Assembly: GCA_013003245.1 (NCBI GenBank)
Contig: JABDJX010000149.1
Coordinates: 1-32,952, forward strand
Direction: 5' to 3'
Length of the DNA: 32,952 bases
DNA from: Silicimonas sp.
Lineage (GTDB): Bacteria; Pseudomonadota; Alphaproteobacteria; Rhodobacterales; Rhodobacteraceae
Both the position numbers and the translations under genes were made by a program. Below the pieces are notes generated by a model. That model was not told the DNA's origin. It did no database searches and saw only the letters and a list, made by a program, of their open reading frames with translations. Of the stretch, positions 6,577 through 14,276 are shown in pieces (position 1 is the first letter of the stretch; every line of letters starts with the position of its first letter).

Positions 6577-9500
6577 ATGAGCCTTCGCTTCTTTTCCGAC
6601 CGCAATCGTCCCGTTCACCTTGGCCCCTACCCGCTTGAGCGCCTGCGCCGTCAAAGCGCGCCCGAATTGGACGGGTTGCCTGCACCCGCACCGTTGAGCT
6701 TTTTGCGCCCCGAAGCACCTGAGAACATCGTCAACGCGATGGCCGATTATCAGGCGATGATGGACGCGATCCGCGACGGATTGGTCAATAAGGCAGTGGC
6801 AGAATGTCCGGGCGACCTGCTGGAGCGGGCCAATCACGTGAAGGCATTTGGATACTTCGCCGATGCCTCGATGGTGGGGACGTGTTTGCTGCCATCTGAG
6901 GCCGCTTTGGATGCACCCTGGCGCAATCCGGGCATTGACGCTTTGGCGCATGATCTGAGGACCAAGCAGACCAAAACGCTGGCTTCGGGCATTGACCAGA
7001 TCATGGCGGGGCTGAAAGAGGCGATTGAGGCTCCTCCGGCCACCATCGAGGCGCACAGCCATGCGGCGGTCTTTCTTTACGCGATGCCGCGTGACCCGAC
7101 GCCAGACGAGGCAGGCTGTGACTGGCTGCACCACGCGCAGGCCCACCGTGCAGCACTGCGGGCGACCGAAACGGCGGTGGTTTTGGCGAATTACCTGCGG
7201 CTTTTGGGCTTTGACGCAAAGGCACACACGGCCACATCTTCGGATGTGGACCTGCACCGGTTGACTGTTGAAGCCGGGCTGGCCGTGCCCGAAGGTGGAC
7301 GCTTGGTGAACCCCTACCTTGGCGACCGCTTTGGCGTTGCCGCTCTGACCACCACGTTCGAGATGGCGCCCGACAGGCCACTGTCACGCCAACAACCGCT
7401 TTTCGGCACCAAGGGACCTGCGTGGTGGGCCGGTTATCGCACCCAGAAAAACGCGCTGAACGTCGATCCCTTCAAGGGCCGCCGCTTTGCCGACGGGCCG
7501 CATCCGTTTGAGACTTTGAAGCGTGTTACCGATCCGACCACGTTTATCGACGAGCCACGCGTCCCACGCGTGCCCAAGCGCACCGACATGTTCGCGCGCG
7601 CGCAGTTCGGCGACATGGGCAAACGTCTGCAGGATGGGGCGAAGGGGGGGCATTACGCCAGAAAGTCAGCTCCTTCGATGGCGCAACGCTCCATGCTTGG
7701 CGCTTTCGTTTTGCTGCAAGACGGAGAAAGCGCCGACGGCCCGCGTCCGGCTGATCCGCAGCGCAACGCGCTCAACATCAAGGCCGCCGCTTATTTCTTG
7801 GGCGTCGACGCCGTGGGCCTGAGCCGCTGCCCCAAGTGGACATGGTACAGCCATGACGCCACTGGCGCGCCAATTGATCCGCCGCATGATCAGGCGATCT
7901 CTATGATCGTCGATCAGGGCTTTGAGACGATGGAGGGTGCCAGCGGCGACGACTGGATCAGCGTGGCGCAATCCATGCGCGCCTATCTGCGGTTTTCTCT
8001 GCTAGGCGGCGTGATCGCGCGCCAGATCCGCAACCTTGGCTACAAGGCCAAAGCACACAGCGTAATGGATGGCGAGGTACTGCAACCGCCGCTTTTGCTG
8101 CTGTCGGGTCTGGGAGAGGTCAGCCGCATTGGCGAGGTGATCCTGAACCCGTTCCTTGGGCCCCGGCTGAAATCCGGCGTCGTGACCACCGACATGCCAT
8201 TAGCGCATGACTTGCCTATTGATTTTGGCCTGCAGTCGTTTTGTGAGGCGTGCAACAAATGCGCGCGCGAATGCCCTTCGGGCGCGATCACCGCCGGACC
8301 AAAGACGATGTTCAACGGCTATGAGATTTGGAAATCCGACAGCCAGAAATGCGCAACCTATCGGATTACCACTGAAGGTGGGGCGATGTGCGGGCGTTGC
8401 ATGAAGACCTGCCCTTGGAATTTGGAGGGGCTGTTTGCCGAGAAACCGTTCCGCTGGGCGGCGATGAAAGTGCCAAAGCTTGCGCCCGCGCTGGCCGCCC
8501 TTGACGACAGGCTTGGGAATGGATCGCTGAACCCCGTCAAAAAGTGGTGGTGGGATCTGGAGCTGGAAGAAGACGGCGGCTATCGCCCTTCGCCACACCA
8601 AGTGAACGCGCGCGATCTGCAGCCCGAGTTGAAGCTGGTGCCAGAGGAACAGACGTTGGCGGTCTACCCTGCCCCCCTGGTGCCGCCGCCCTGGCCCTAT
8701 CCTTTTCCGATGGACCGTGAGGCCGGGATTGCGGCGCACAAGGCGATGTTGTCACCGCAAGAGTACCGCGCGCGACTGGCCCGTGGTGAAACCGACAGGC
8801 TGGCGCATCGTGTGGCCGATCATTCGGAAAGCCCTGTTTTGCAGGTAACCGTCTCGAAGGCCGAGGCGATGAGCGCGGATGTCACCAAGTTTGAGTTTCG
8901 CGCACCGGGTGGAGGCGAATTGCCCCCATGGACAGCAGGCGCGCATCTGGACATCGTGGTCGCACCCGAGTTTCTGCGGCAGTATTCGATGTCGGGCGAT
9001 CCCGCGGACCGGTCCGTCTATCAGATTGGCGTTCTGCGCGAAGACGCAGGCCGTGGTGGTTCGCTTTTGATGCACCGGATTTTCACCGAAGGGCGTCGGG
9101 TTTTTCTGGCCAAACCGATTAACCACTTCCCCTTGATCGAAGACGCGGCACGCACGTTGCTGATGGGGGGTGGTATCGGGGTCACGCCAATGATCGCGAT
9201 GGCCCACCGGTTGCACGCGCTTGGCGCAGATTTCGCGCTGCACTATTCCATCCCATCGCGCGCGAAGGCGGGTTTTCTCGACGATCTTGAGACGTTTGCG
9301 TGGACGGACAAGGTGCACCTCCATGTCTCGGACGAGGGCTCACGTGCCAATTTCAATGCGCTGCTTGGGGGGTATCAGGACGGCTGGCATGTCTATACCT
9401 GCGGACCCGATCGGTTTATGAGCGCTGTTCTGGAAGCTGCCGAGCGTCAAGGTTATCCTGAAGAGGCACAACACCTTGAGTACTTTTCGGTCCCTGATGC

Positions 9501-9783
9501 GCCTGAGTATGAAAACCACGACTTCACCCTGCGCCTTGCAAAATCCGGGCGCGATCTGGTGGTGCCTGCCGATAAAACCGCCACGGATGTTTTGGCCGAA
9601 AATGGCATACACGTAGATGTCAAATGCTCGGACGGGCTTTGCGGTGTGTGCAAATGCGGCTTGATCTCGGGCGGCGTGGAACACCGCGATTTTGTACTGT
9701 CGAAGGCAGAGCGCAAAGACGCAATTATCCTCTGTCAGTCGCGGGCAGCCGATAAGGATGGTGTGGTTGAGATTGATCTCTGA
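6577..9783 (+). CDS. rdhA: Self-sufficient (catabolic-type) reductive dehalogenase fused to an FMN/NAD(P)H/[2Fe-2S] reductase
   Basis: This 1068-residue soluble protein has no Tat or Sec signal. Residues 1-270 form a degenerate copy of the corrinoid-binding module. Residues about 390-545 are the active module, with candidate catalytic Tyr424 (WTWYSHD) and Lys490 (LGYKAKAHS); the NpRdhA structure uses Tyr426 and Lys488. Two [4Fe-4S] clusters are ligated by C556/C559/C562/C566 and C592/C605/C608/C612. Residues about 740-1068 form a phthalate-dioxygenase-reductase module: FMN motif RQYSMSG (801-807), NAD(P)H-binding GGGIGVTPM (864-872), YTCGPD (940-945), and a plant-type [2Fe-2S] site C1017/C1022/C1025/C1053. 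Such fusions (BhbA of Comamonas 7D-2 is the known type) remove halogens, typically from ortho-halophenols, using NAD(P)H in the cytosol and independent of respiration. No rdhB anchor is present. The intergenic region to the divergent yejA-like gene is 98 bp. The substrate cannot be read from sequence. Confidence 0.93.
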   Translation: MSLRFFSDRNRPVHLGPYPLERLRRQSAPELDGLPAPAPLSFLRPEAPENIVNAMADYQAMMDAIRDGLVNKAVAECPGDLLERANHVKAFGYFADASMVGTCLLPSEAALDAPWRNPGIDALAHDLRTKQTKTLASGIDQIMAGLKEAIEAPPATIEAHSHAAVFLYAMPRDPTPDEAGCDWLHHAQAHRAALRATETAVVLANYLRLLGFDAKAHTATSSDVDLHRLTVEAGLAVPEGGRLVNPYLGDRFGVAALTTTFEMAPDRPLSRQQPLFGTKGPAWWAGYRTQKNALNVDPFKGRRFADGPHPFETLKRVTDPTTFIDEPRVPRVPKRTDMFARAQFGDMGKRLQDGAKGGHYARKSAPSMAQRSMLGAFVLLQDGESADGPRPADPQRNALNIKAAAYFLGVDAVGLSRCPKWTWYSHDATGAPIDPPHDQAISMIVDQGFETMEGASGDDWISVAQSMRAYLRFSLLGGVIARQIRNLGYKAKAHSVMDGEVLQPPLLLLSGLGEVSRIGEVILNPFLGPRLKSGVVTTDMPLAHDLPIDFGLQSFCEACNKCARECPSGAITAGPKTMFNGYEIWKSDSQKCATYRITTEGGAMCGRCMKTCPWNLEGLFAEKPFRWAAMKVPKLAPALAALDDRLGNGSLNPVKKWWWDLELEEDGGYRPSPHQVNARDLQPELKLVPEEQTLAVYPAPLVPPPWPYPFPMDREAGIAAHKAMLSPQEYRARLARGETDRLAHRVADHSESPVLQVTVSKAEAMSADVTKFEFRAPGGGELPPWTAGAHLDIVVAPEFLRQYSMSGDPADRSVYQIGVLREDAGRGGSLLMHRIFTEGRRVFLAKPINHFPLIEDAARTLLMGGGIGVTPMIAMAHRLHALGADFALHYSIPSRAKAGFLDDLETFAWTDKVHLHVSDEGSRANFNALLGGYQDGWHVYTCGPDRFMSAVLEAAERQGYPEEAQHLEYFSVPDAPEYENHDFTLRLAKSGRDLVVPADKTATDVLAENGIHVDVKCSDGLCGVCKCGLISGGVEHRDFVLSKAERKDAIILCQSRAADKDGVVEIDL

Positions 9784-10644
9784 TCAGGCCGAGCGCGCTT
9801 TCAGCTCGTTTGCCTGAGCATCCTTGGCCAGGATTTTGTACAAAAGCTCGGCCATGCCTTGCGCGTCTGTCTTTTGGTAAATCGAGCGCAAGTGAGACCG
9901 AACAGTTGCCTCGGAAGTGCCCAATTCTTCGACCACGCCTTTGACCGAAAGTCCTTTCGACAACATCAGGCACACGCGAAATTCCGCACGGCTGAGGTTC
10001 GCAGGATTGGCCATGCTCAGGATCGGATCCAGGAAAACCGATTTTTGGGCCGCAGCAGTTGCGGGGCGTCTGCGCCCACCCATCAAGGTCTCGGTGACCA
10101 GGCCTTTCTTGCGTCCAGCCCAGGACCGTACAATCGTTGGTGTCAGCGCTTCGAATTCCAGCTTCTCGCTGTACTGCAGATGCTCTTCAAAATGGAACTC
10201 AACGTAATCGCGGTTCTGCGCGCCACCCAATGAGATGACAACGATCTCGCTTATCTCACGCGACATTTTCCAGTTGGTCAGCATTTGAGTGCCCGACCAG
10301 GCCGCATCATCCAAAAGATCTGTCAGGAACCAAACCGTCGCAGGCTTGGCCTTTTTATACATGTACCCCATAGCATCGCGCGCCAGCGGGCGCTGAAGTG
10401 TCGGAAGATCTTCTGCACGTGATTTGCTATCGAACACAGCAACGGTTCTTGGAAGATGTTCGCCACGGTGATGCCGGGCAATGGCCGCTGCAGACGCACC
10501 GCATCCGTTCGCCAACGCACCCAGCGTCTCGGCAAGCGCCATAGATCCATGCAGTCCGCCACACCACCCGGCGATGCCATCAAGCATCTTCAAATCTGTG
10601 CTGCGAATTGCCGTACTGGCCAACTGATCTATACTCACACTCAA
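9784..10644 (-). CDS. LuxR-family (GerE-type HTH) transcriptional regulator, orphan
   Basis: The C-terminal 60 residues form a GerE/LuxR helix-turn-helix: LSRAEFRVCLMLSKGLSVKG, then VEELGTSEATVRSHLRSIYQKT. It has the typical spacing and the TVRSHL recognition helix. The N-terminal 200 residues are not a recognisable receiver domain (no conserved phospho-Asp) and lack the usual aromatic/Asp pattern of acyl-homoserine-lactone binding, so the signal is unknown. The TTG at 10644 is preferred because GGGAG lies 6 nt upstream; a further in-frame TTG at 10692 has no good site. The stop abuts the stop of the dehalogenase gene. It lies downstream of tadC on the same strand but beyond a terminator-like hairpin, so it probably has its own promoter. 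Regulation of either the Tad genes or the dehalogenase is only a suggestion from position. Confidence 0.83.
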   Translation of the reverse strand: MSVSIDQLASTAIRSTDLKMLDGIAGWCGGLHGSMALAETLGALANGCGASAAAIARHHRGEHLPRTVAVFDSKSRAEDLPTLQRPLARDAMGYMYKKAKPATVWFLTDLLDDAAWSGTQMLTNWKMSREISEIVVISLGGAQNRDYVEFHFEEHLQYSEKLEFEALTPTIVRSWAGRKKGLVTETLMGGRRRPATAAAQKSVFLDPILSMANPANLSRAEFRVCLMLSKGLSVKGVVEELGTSEATVRSHLRSIYQKTDAQGMAELLYKILAKDAQANELKARSA

Positions 10645-10660
10645 ATTCGGCTCCCACGCT

Positions 10661-10679
10661 CCGGAGGATACACCTCCGG
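10661..10679. promoter_or_regulatory. Perfect palindrome at the 5' end of the LuxR-family gene
   Basis: CCGGAGG (10661-10667), 5-nt spacer, CCTCCGG (10673-10679). The size (7-5-7) fits a dimeric regulator site such as an autoregulatory operator. As RNA it would be a hairpin about 17 nt upstream of the preferred TTG start. If translation instead starts at 10692, it lies in the first codons. Confidence 0.45.
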
Positions 10680-10758
10680 CCCAGCCGCTCAATTAAACAA
10701 TTTGCCTGTCGCCCTGCAACTAAAAGACTGCAAAGAGGCCTTAAGAGTCAAGCGGTTC

Positions 10759-10774
10759 GGGAATATCCATTCCC
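10759..10774. promoter_or_regulatory. Second palindrome upstream of the LuxR-family gene
   Basis: GGGAAT-ATCC-ATTCCC is a perfect 6-4-6 inverted repeat between the tad terminator and the regulator gene. A TTGACT on the minus strand close downstream of it could serve as a -35 element, but no convincing -10 is visible. The palindrome would then be an upstream regulator site. Confidence 0.35.
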
Positions 10775-10802
10775 ACAGCTGACACGTGACGCAGCGAATG
10801 TT

Positions 10803-10843
10803 CGCAAAAATGCAACAATAAGGGCTGCCAAACCCCTATTGTT
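10803..10843 (-). terminator. Rho-independent terminator after tadC
   Basis: On the minus strand AACAATAGGGG and CCCTTATTGTT pair as an 11-bp stem with one mismatch and an 8-nt loop (10814-10843). GCATTTTTG follows. It begins 22 bp after the tadC stop codon and probably ends the tad transcript before the LuxR-family gene. Confidence 0.72.
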
Positions 10844-10864
10844 CAGTCCTTAAAATGGCTGGCT

Positions 10865-11863
10865 TTACCCGCCGAAGGTATTCACCCAGCGAATCGCGAT
10901 CGGTCCAAGGATCAGCAAGAACAGCGCTGGCAACATCAGCGATGCCATCACACCGGACATTTTGACCGGCAGCTTGTTGGCCATCTCCTGCGCCTTAAGC
11001 TCGCGAGTGATCCGCATTTCTGTTGCATAGGTGGTCAACGCGTCTGAAACGCTTGTCCCAAACTGAATGGATTGCAGGATCACACCCGCAAAGGAAGTCA
11101 CCTCGTCCACATTGGTGCGGCGCGCCATGTCCAGCATGGCCTTCTCGCGATCACCACCGGCCGAAACCTCTAGCTGCACCAGACGAAACTCCTGGCTGAT
11201 CGCAGGCGCTGTGATTTCCATCTCGTTTGAAACGCGCGTCATGGCCGCATCAAAGCCAAGACCTGCTTCAACCGCAACAACCATCAGATCCAGCGCATTT
11301 GGAAAGGTTTCAGATATTTCCAGCTGGCGTTCATCCACTTTGGCACGCAACCAGAGCGAAGGCATGACATATCCAAAGAGCAAAAGCGCGGTCAGGATGT
11401 AGTACGTCACCAAACGGCTTTGACCGTCGATCATATCGCCCAGCGCTTCGGGCAGCGGCAAAAGCGTCGCCTGACGCATCACCAAAAGCAGCAGGTAAAT
11501 GGCGGGCAGACCCAGCGCCATGGCAATGCGCACCGTGTAGAATTTGGCGACCGCGTTGCTGCCCACGATACCAGCGTTCAAAAGCTGCCGCCTGATCTGG
11601 GTGCGTTTCTCGCGGTTTTGCGGCATCAGGGCTTTCATGAAGCCCTTTGGGTCTACGTCCGCGTTGTTCAGAATACCCGCTTCAAACGAGCTTTTGCGCG
11701 TTACGCTTTTGCCGTTGTGATACCGACGACCGACCGGGTTTTGCGCGATGAGACCGCCGAAAAATCCATAGACGATCAACAAGGTGCCGATGAAAATCCC
11801 CATGACCACAAGGGCCCCTGCGTTTCCAACGCCACCGATGAAGGCTGTAATTTGTTCAAACAC
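10865..11863 (-). CDS. tadC: Tad pilus inner-membrane platform protein TadC
   Basis: This 332-residue T2SSF-family protein has N-terminal, central and C-terminal membrane segments. The cytoplasmic T2SSF domain includes ETFPNALDLMVVAVEAGLGF and the helix with RVSNEM, and it ends with the conserved LPALFLLILGPIAIR membrane stretch. TadC pairs with TadB as the platform that couples the TadA ATPase to Flp pilin assembly. Start is GTG at 11863 with GGGAGGG 7 nt upstream; that ribosome-binding site overlaps the tadB stop, a sign of coupling. It is the last gene of the operon before the terminator. No tadD follows, unlike many Tad loci. Confidence 0.92.
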   Translation of the reverse strand: MFEQITAFIGGVGNAGALVVMGIFIGTLLIVYGFFGGLIAQNPVGRRYHNGKSVTRKSSFEAGILNNADVDPKGFMKALMPQNREKRTQIRRQLLNAGIVGSNAVAKFYTVRIAMALGLPAIYLLLLVMRQATLLPLPEALGDMIDGQSRLVTYYILTALLLFGYVMPSLWLRAKVDERQLEISETFPNALDLMVVAVEAGLGFDAAMTRVSNEMEITAPAISQEFRLVQLEVSAGGDREKAMLDMARRTNVDEVTSFAGVILQSIQFGTSVSDALTTYATEMRITRELKAQEMANKLPVKMSGVMASLMLPALFLLILGPIAIRWVNTFGG

Positions 11864-11877
11864 TGGTTAACCCTCCC

Positions 11878-12858
11878 TCAGAACCGGAAATTGACGAGCT
11901 TGCGCAAAACAAGCGCGTTCAGAACCGTCAGGACAACAATTGCAATTCCCAAGGGAACGGCTTCGGGTTCATTGGCAATTGATCCGTAGTAGCTTGGCGT
12001 CAGCACCTGCATCGCCACAAAGATCAAAATTGGAATAAAGCTTAGGAAGGCTGCGGTCAGGCGTCCTTCTGCCGTCAGCGCCTTGATCTTTTTGCGCATG
12101 TTCAGACGGTCACGGATGGTGCGAGAAAGCACATTCAAAACACGTGCCAGATCACCGCCGGTGCCGTGCTGGATGGCAATCGCGGTGGACAGGTAATGTA
12201 CGTCTTCCTGATCAATCCGGTACGAGAAATCACGGAATGCTTCGGTCAGATCGTCACCAAAGCTGACCTGATCGACAACAATGCCAAACTCTGAACCGAC
12301 CGGGTCGGCCATTTCGTTGGCGACCGAGTTCAATGTGGTGTTCAGCGGATGACCTACTTTCAGGCCCCGGGCCATAAGGTCAAGCGCGTCTGGCAATTGC
12401 TGGACAAGCTTCTGCATCCGCTCACCACGCTTTGCACGCACCTGAAGAATTGGCAGGAACAGGCCGATAATAAAGGCAAATACCAGCGCATTGATTGCAC
12501 TCGTCAACTGCGAACAGACGATAAAGATCGCAACCGTCGCCGCAAAACACGTCATCAGGAACGCACCGGGCGCCATTGTGATGCCCGCTTGGCGCAGAAC
12601 GACAGGCAGGTCACCGACAAACGGCAGACGCTCGACAAAGCTTTTCTTTTCCGTCGGCTTGAGGATTTTCAGAATTTCTTCTGTCGTCGCGCCTTTTTGG
12701 ATAAGCTGCATGCGCCGGCTTTTCGCCTGTTCGGCATTGGCGCTGCGTGACAGCAATTGGCGCAGGCCTTCCAGGGCAATGAGTACGCCCACAAAGGCGC
12801 CAATATAGACCACAAACTGCATGTCTATATTGCGCAGGGCTTCCAGGATCTGTTCCAT
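11878..12858 (-). CDS. tadB: Tad pilus inner-membrane platform protein TadB
   Basis: This 326-residue T2SSF-family protein has an N-terminal membrane helix (VVYIGAFVGVLIALEGL), a basic amphipathic linker, and paired membrane segments around residues 90-135. The T2SSF domain contains QQLPDALDLMARGLKVGH and the conserved IAIQHGTGGDLARVLNVLS. A C-terminal membrane pair follows. Together with TadC it forms the assembly platform. It starts 4 nt after cpaF with a G-rich ribosome-binding site (GGGGGAAA) inside the end of cpaF. Length is normal for the family. Confidence 0.92.
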   Translation of the reverse strand: MEQILEALRNIDMQFVVYIGAFVGVLIALEGLRQLLSRSANAEQAKSRRMQLIQKGATTEEILKILKPTEKKSFVERLPFVGDLPVVLRQAGITMAPGAFLMTCFAATVAIFIVCSQLTSAINALVFAFIIGLFLPILQVRAKRGERMQKLVQQLPDALDLMARGLKVGHPLNTTLNSVANEMADPVGSEFGIVVDQVSFGDDLTEAFRDFSYRIDQEDVHYLSTAIAIQHGTGGDLARVLNVLSRTIRDRLNMRKKIKALTAEGRLTAAFLSFIPILIFVAMQVLTPSYYGSIANEPEAVPLGIAIVVLTVLNALVLRKLVNFRF

Positions 12859-12861
12859 TGT

Positions 12862-14265
12862 TTATTTCCCCCGTGCCAAAAAGCTGGTCTCGGAAAGATC
12901 AACACCGGCTGCCTTGAGTTGCTCGGCGCACTTCGGACGCATGCCGGTTGCAGTGAACTCGCCCTGAACCTCGCCTTTTTCGTTCACGCCGGTTTTGCGG
13001 AAAACGAAAATGTCCTGCATGGTGATCGTATCACCTTCCATGCCAGTGATCTCTGACACGCTCATGACCTTGCGGTTACCATCAGACAAACGGTTCAGCT
13101 GGACGATAAAGTGGATACCAGAGGCAATCTGCGATCGGATCGCTGAGAGCGGCAAATCAAGACCCATCATTGAAACCATCTGCTCCAGACGGCCCAATGC
13201 GTCACGTGCGGTGTTGGCGTGAACCGTTGTCATCGAGCCGTCGTGGCCGGTGTTCATCGCCTGCAACATGTCGAAGGTCTCAGCGCCACGCACCTCGCCC
13301 ACAATGATGCGGTCCGGGCGCATCCGCAGCGCGTTACGAACCAATTCGCGCTGGCTGATGGCACCTGTACCATTGGCGCTTGGTGGCCGTGTCTCAAGCC
13401 GGACCGTGTGATCCTGCTGCAGTTGAAGTTCGGCTGCGTCTTCGATGCTGACGATCCGCTCAAGGTCGTTGATCGAGCGTGACATCGCGTTCAAAAGCGT
13501 TGTCTTACCGGAACCTGTACCACCCGAGATCAGGATATTCATCCGCGCCGCAACCAGCGCCTGAAGAAGCGCCGAGGCTTCTTGTGACAGTGAACCAAGC
13601 TCGATCATCTTGTCGAGCAGGATGGGCTTTTTCGAGAATTTACGAATGGAGAGACTTGGACCATCGATGGCACAGGGGCGAATGATGGCATTCACCCGGC
13701 TGCCGTCGGGCAAGCGCGCGTCAACCCAAGGCTGGCTTTCGTCGACCCGGCGGCCAATGTTGGCAACGATCTTGTCGATGATCCGCAGCAAGTGACGCTC
13801 GTCGCGGAAGCGGACGTTTGATTTCTCCAGCACACCGTAGCGTTCGATGTAAACACTATCGTGGCCGTTGACCAAAATATCGTTGATCGTCGGGTCTTCA
13901 AGCAGGGGTTCAAGCGGGCCATAGCCCAGAACCTCGTGCATCAGTTCATCGACGATGGCTTTGAAGTCTTCGGTGCGCATCGGGCGCTTTTCTTCTGCCA
14001 GAACCGCCTGGGCAAGGTTGGCCACCTCGCGGCGCAACTCTTCGGTCTGGACCTTGTCGATCACCGACAGGTTCAGTCGCTCAAGCAGGGCCTCGTGCAG
14101 CCGGCTTTTCAACTCAAGACGGTCGGTAAGTTCTTTATCTTGCTTTGTCAGAGACTTAAGCGCCGAAGAAGTCACCCTCTGAGCCGCTTCCATGCCAACA
14201 GCGGCATCGCCATTGACCACCGGCGCAGGTGCCTTCTCGTCGCTCTTTCCAAATGATTTGAACAT
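12862..14265 (-). CDS. cpaF: Tad pilus assembly ATPase TadA/CpaF
   Basis: This 467-residue secretion ATPase of the type II/IV superfamily has Walker [10 protein letters not shown] (residues 248-256), the Asp box [12 protein letters not shown], Walker B-type IIVGEVRG (320-327), and the His box [13 protein letters not shown] (339-351). The N-terminal domain with [20 protein letters not shown] is typical of CpaF. It hydrolyses ATP to drive Flp pilus polymerisation at the cytoplasmic face. AGGAG lies 8 nt upstream, overlapping the cpaE stop. All catalytic motifs are intact. Confidence 0.96.
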   Translation of the reverse strand: MFKSFGKSDEKAPAPVVNGDAAVGMEAAQRVTSSALKSLTKQDKELTDRLELKSRLHEALLERLNLSVIDKVQTEELRREVANLAQAVLAEEKRPMRTEDFKAIVDELMHEVLGYGPLEPLLEDPTINDILVNGHDSVYIERYGVLEKSNVRFRDERHLLRIIDKIVANIGRRVDESQPWVDARLPDGSRVNAIIRPCAIDGPSLSIRKFSKKPILLDKMIELGSLSQEASALLQALVAARMNILISGGTGSGKTTLLNAMSRSINDLERIVSIEDAAELQLQQDHTVRLETRPPSANGTGAISQRELVRNALRMRPDRIIVGEVRGAETFDMLQAMNTGHDGSMTTVHANTARDALGRLEQMVSMMGLDLPLSAIRSQIASGIHFIVQLNRLSDGNRKVMSVSEITGMEGDTITMQDIFVFRKTGVNEKGEVQGEFTATGMRPKCAEQLKAAGVDLSETSFLARGK

Positions 14266-14276
14266 GGTTTAGTCTC

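Noticed and set aside
6475-7257. Minus-strand frame of 260 codons over the 5' end of the dehalogenase
   Set aside because: It lies opposite well-recognised RdhA sequence and its arginine/glutamine/histidine-rich product is typical of an antisense shadow in GC-rich DNA.
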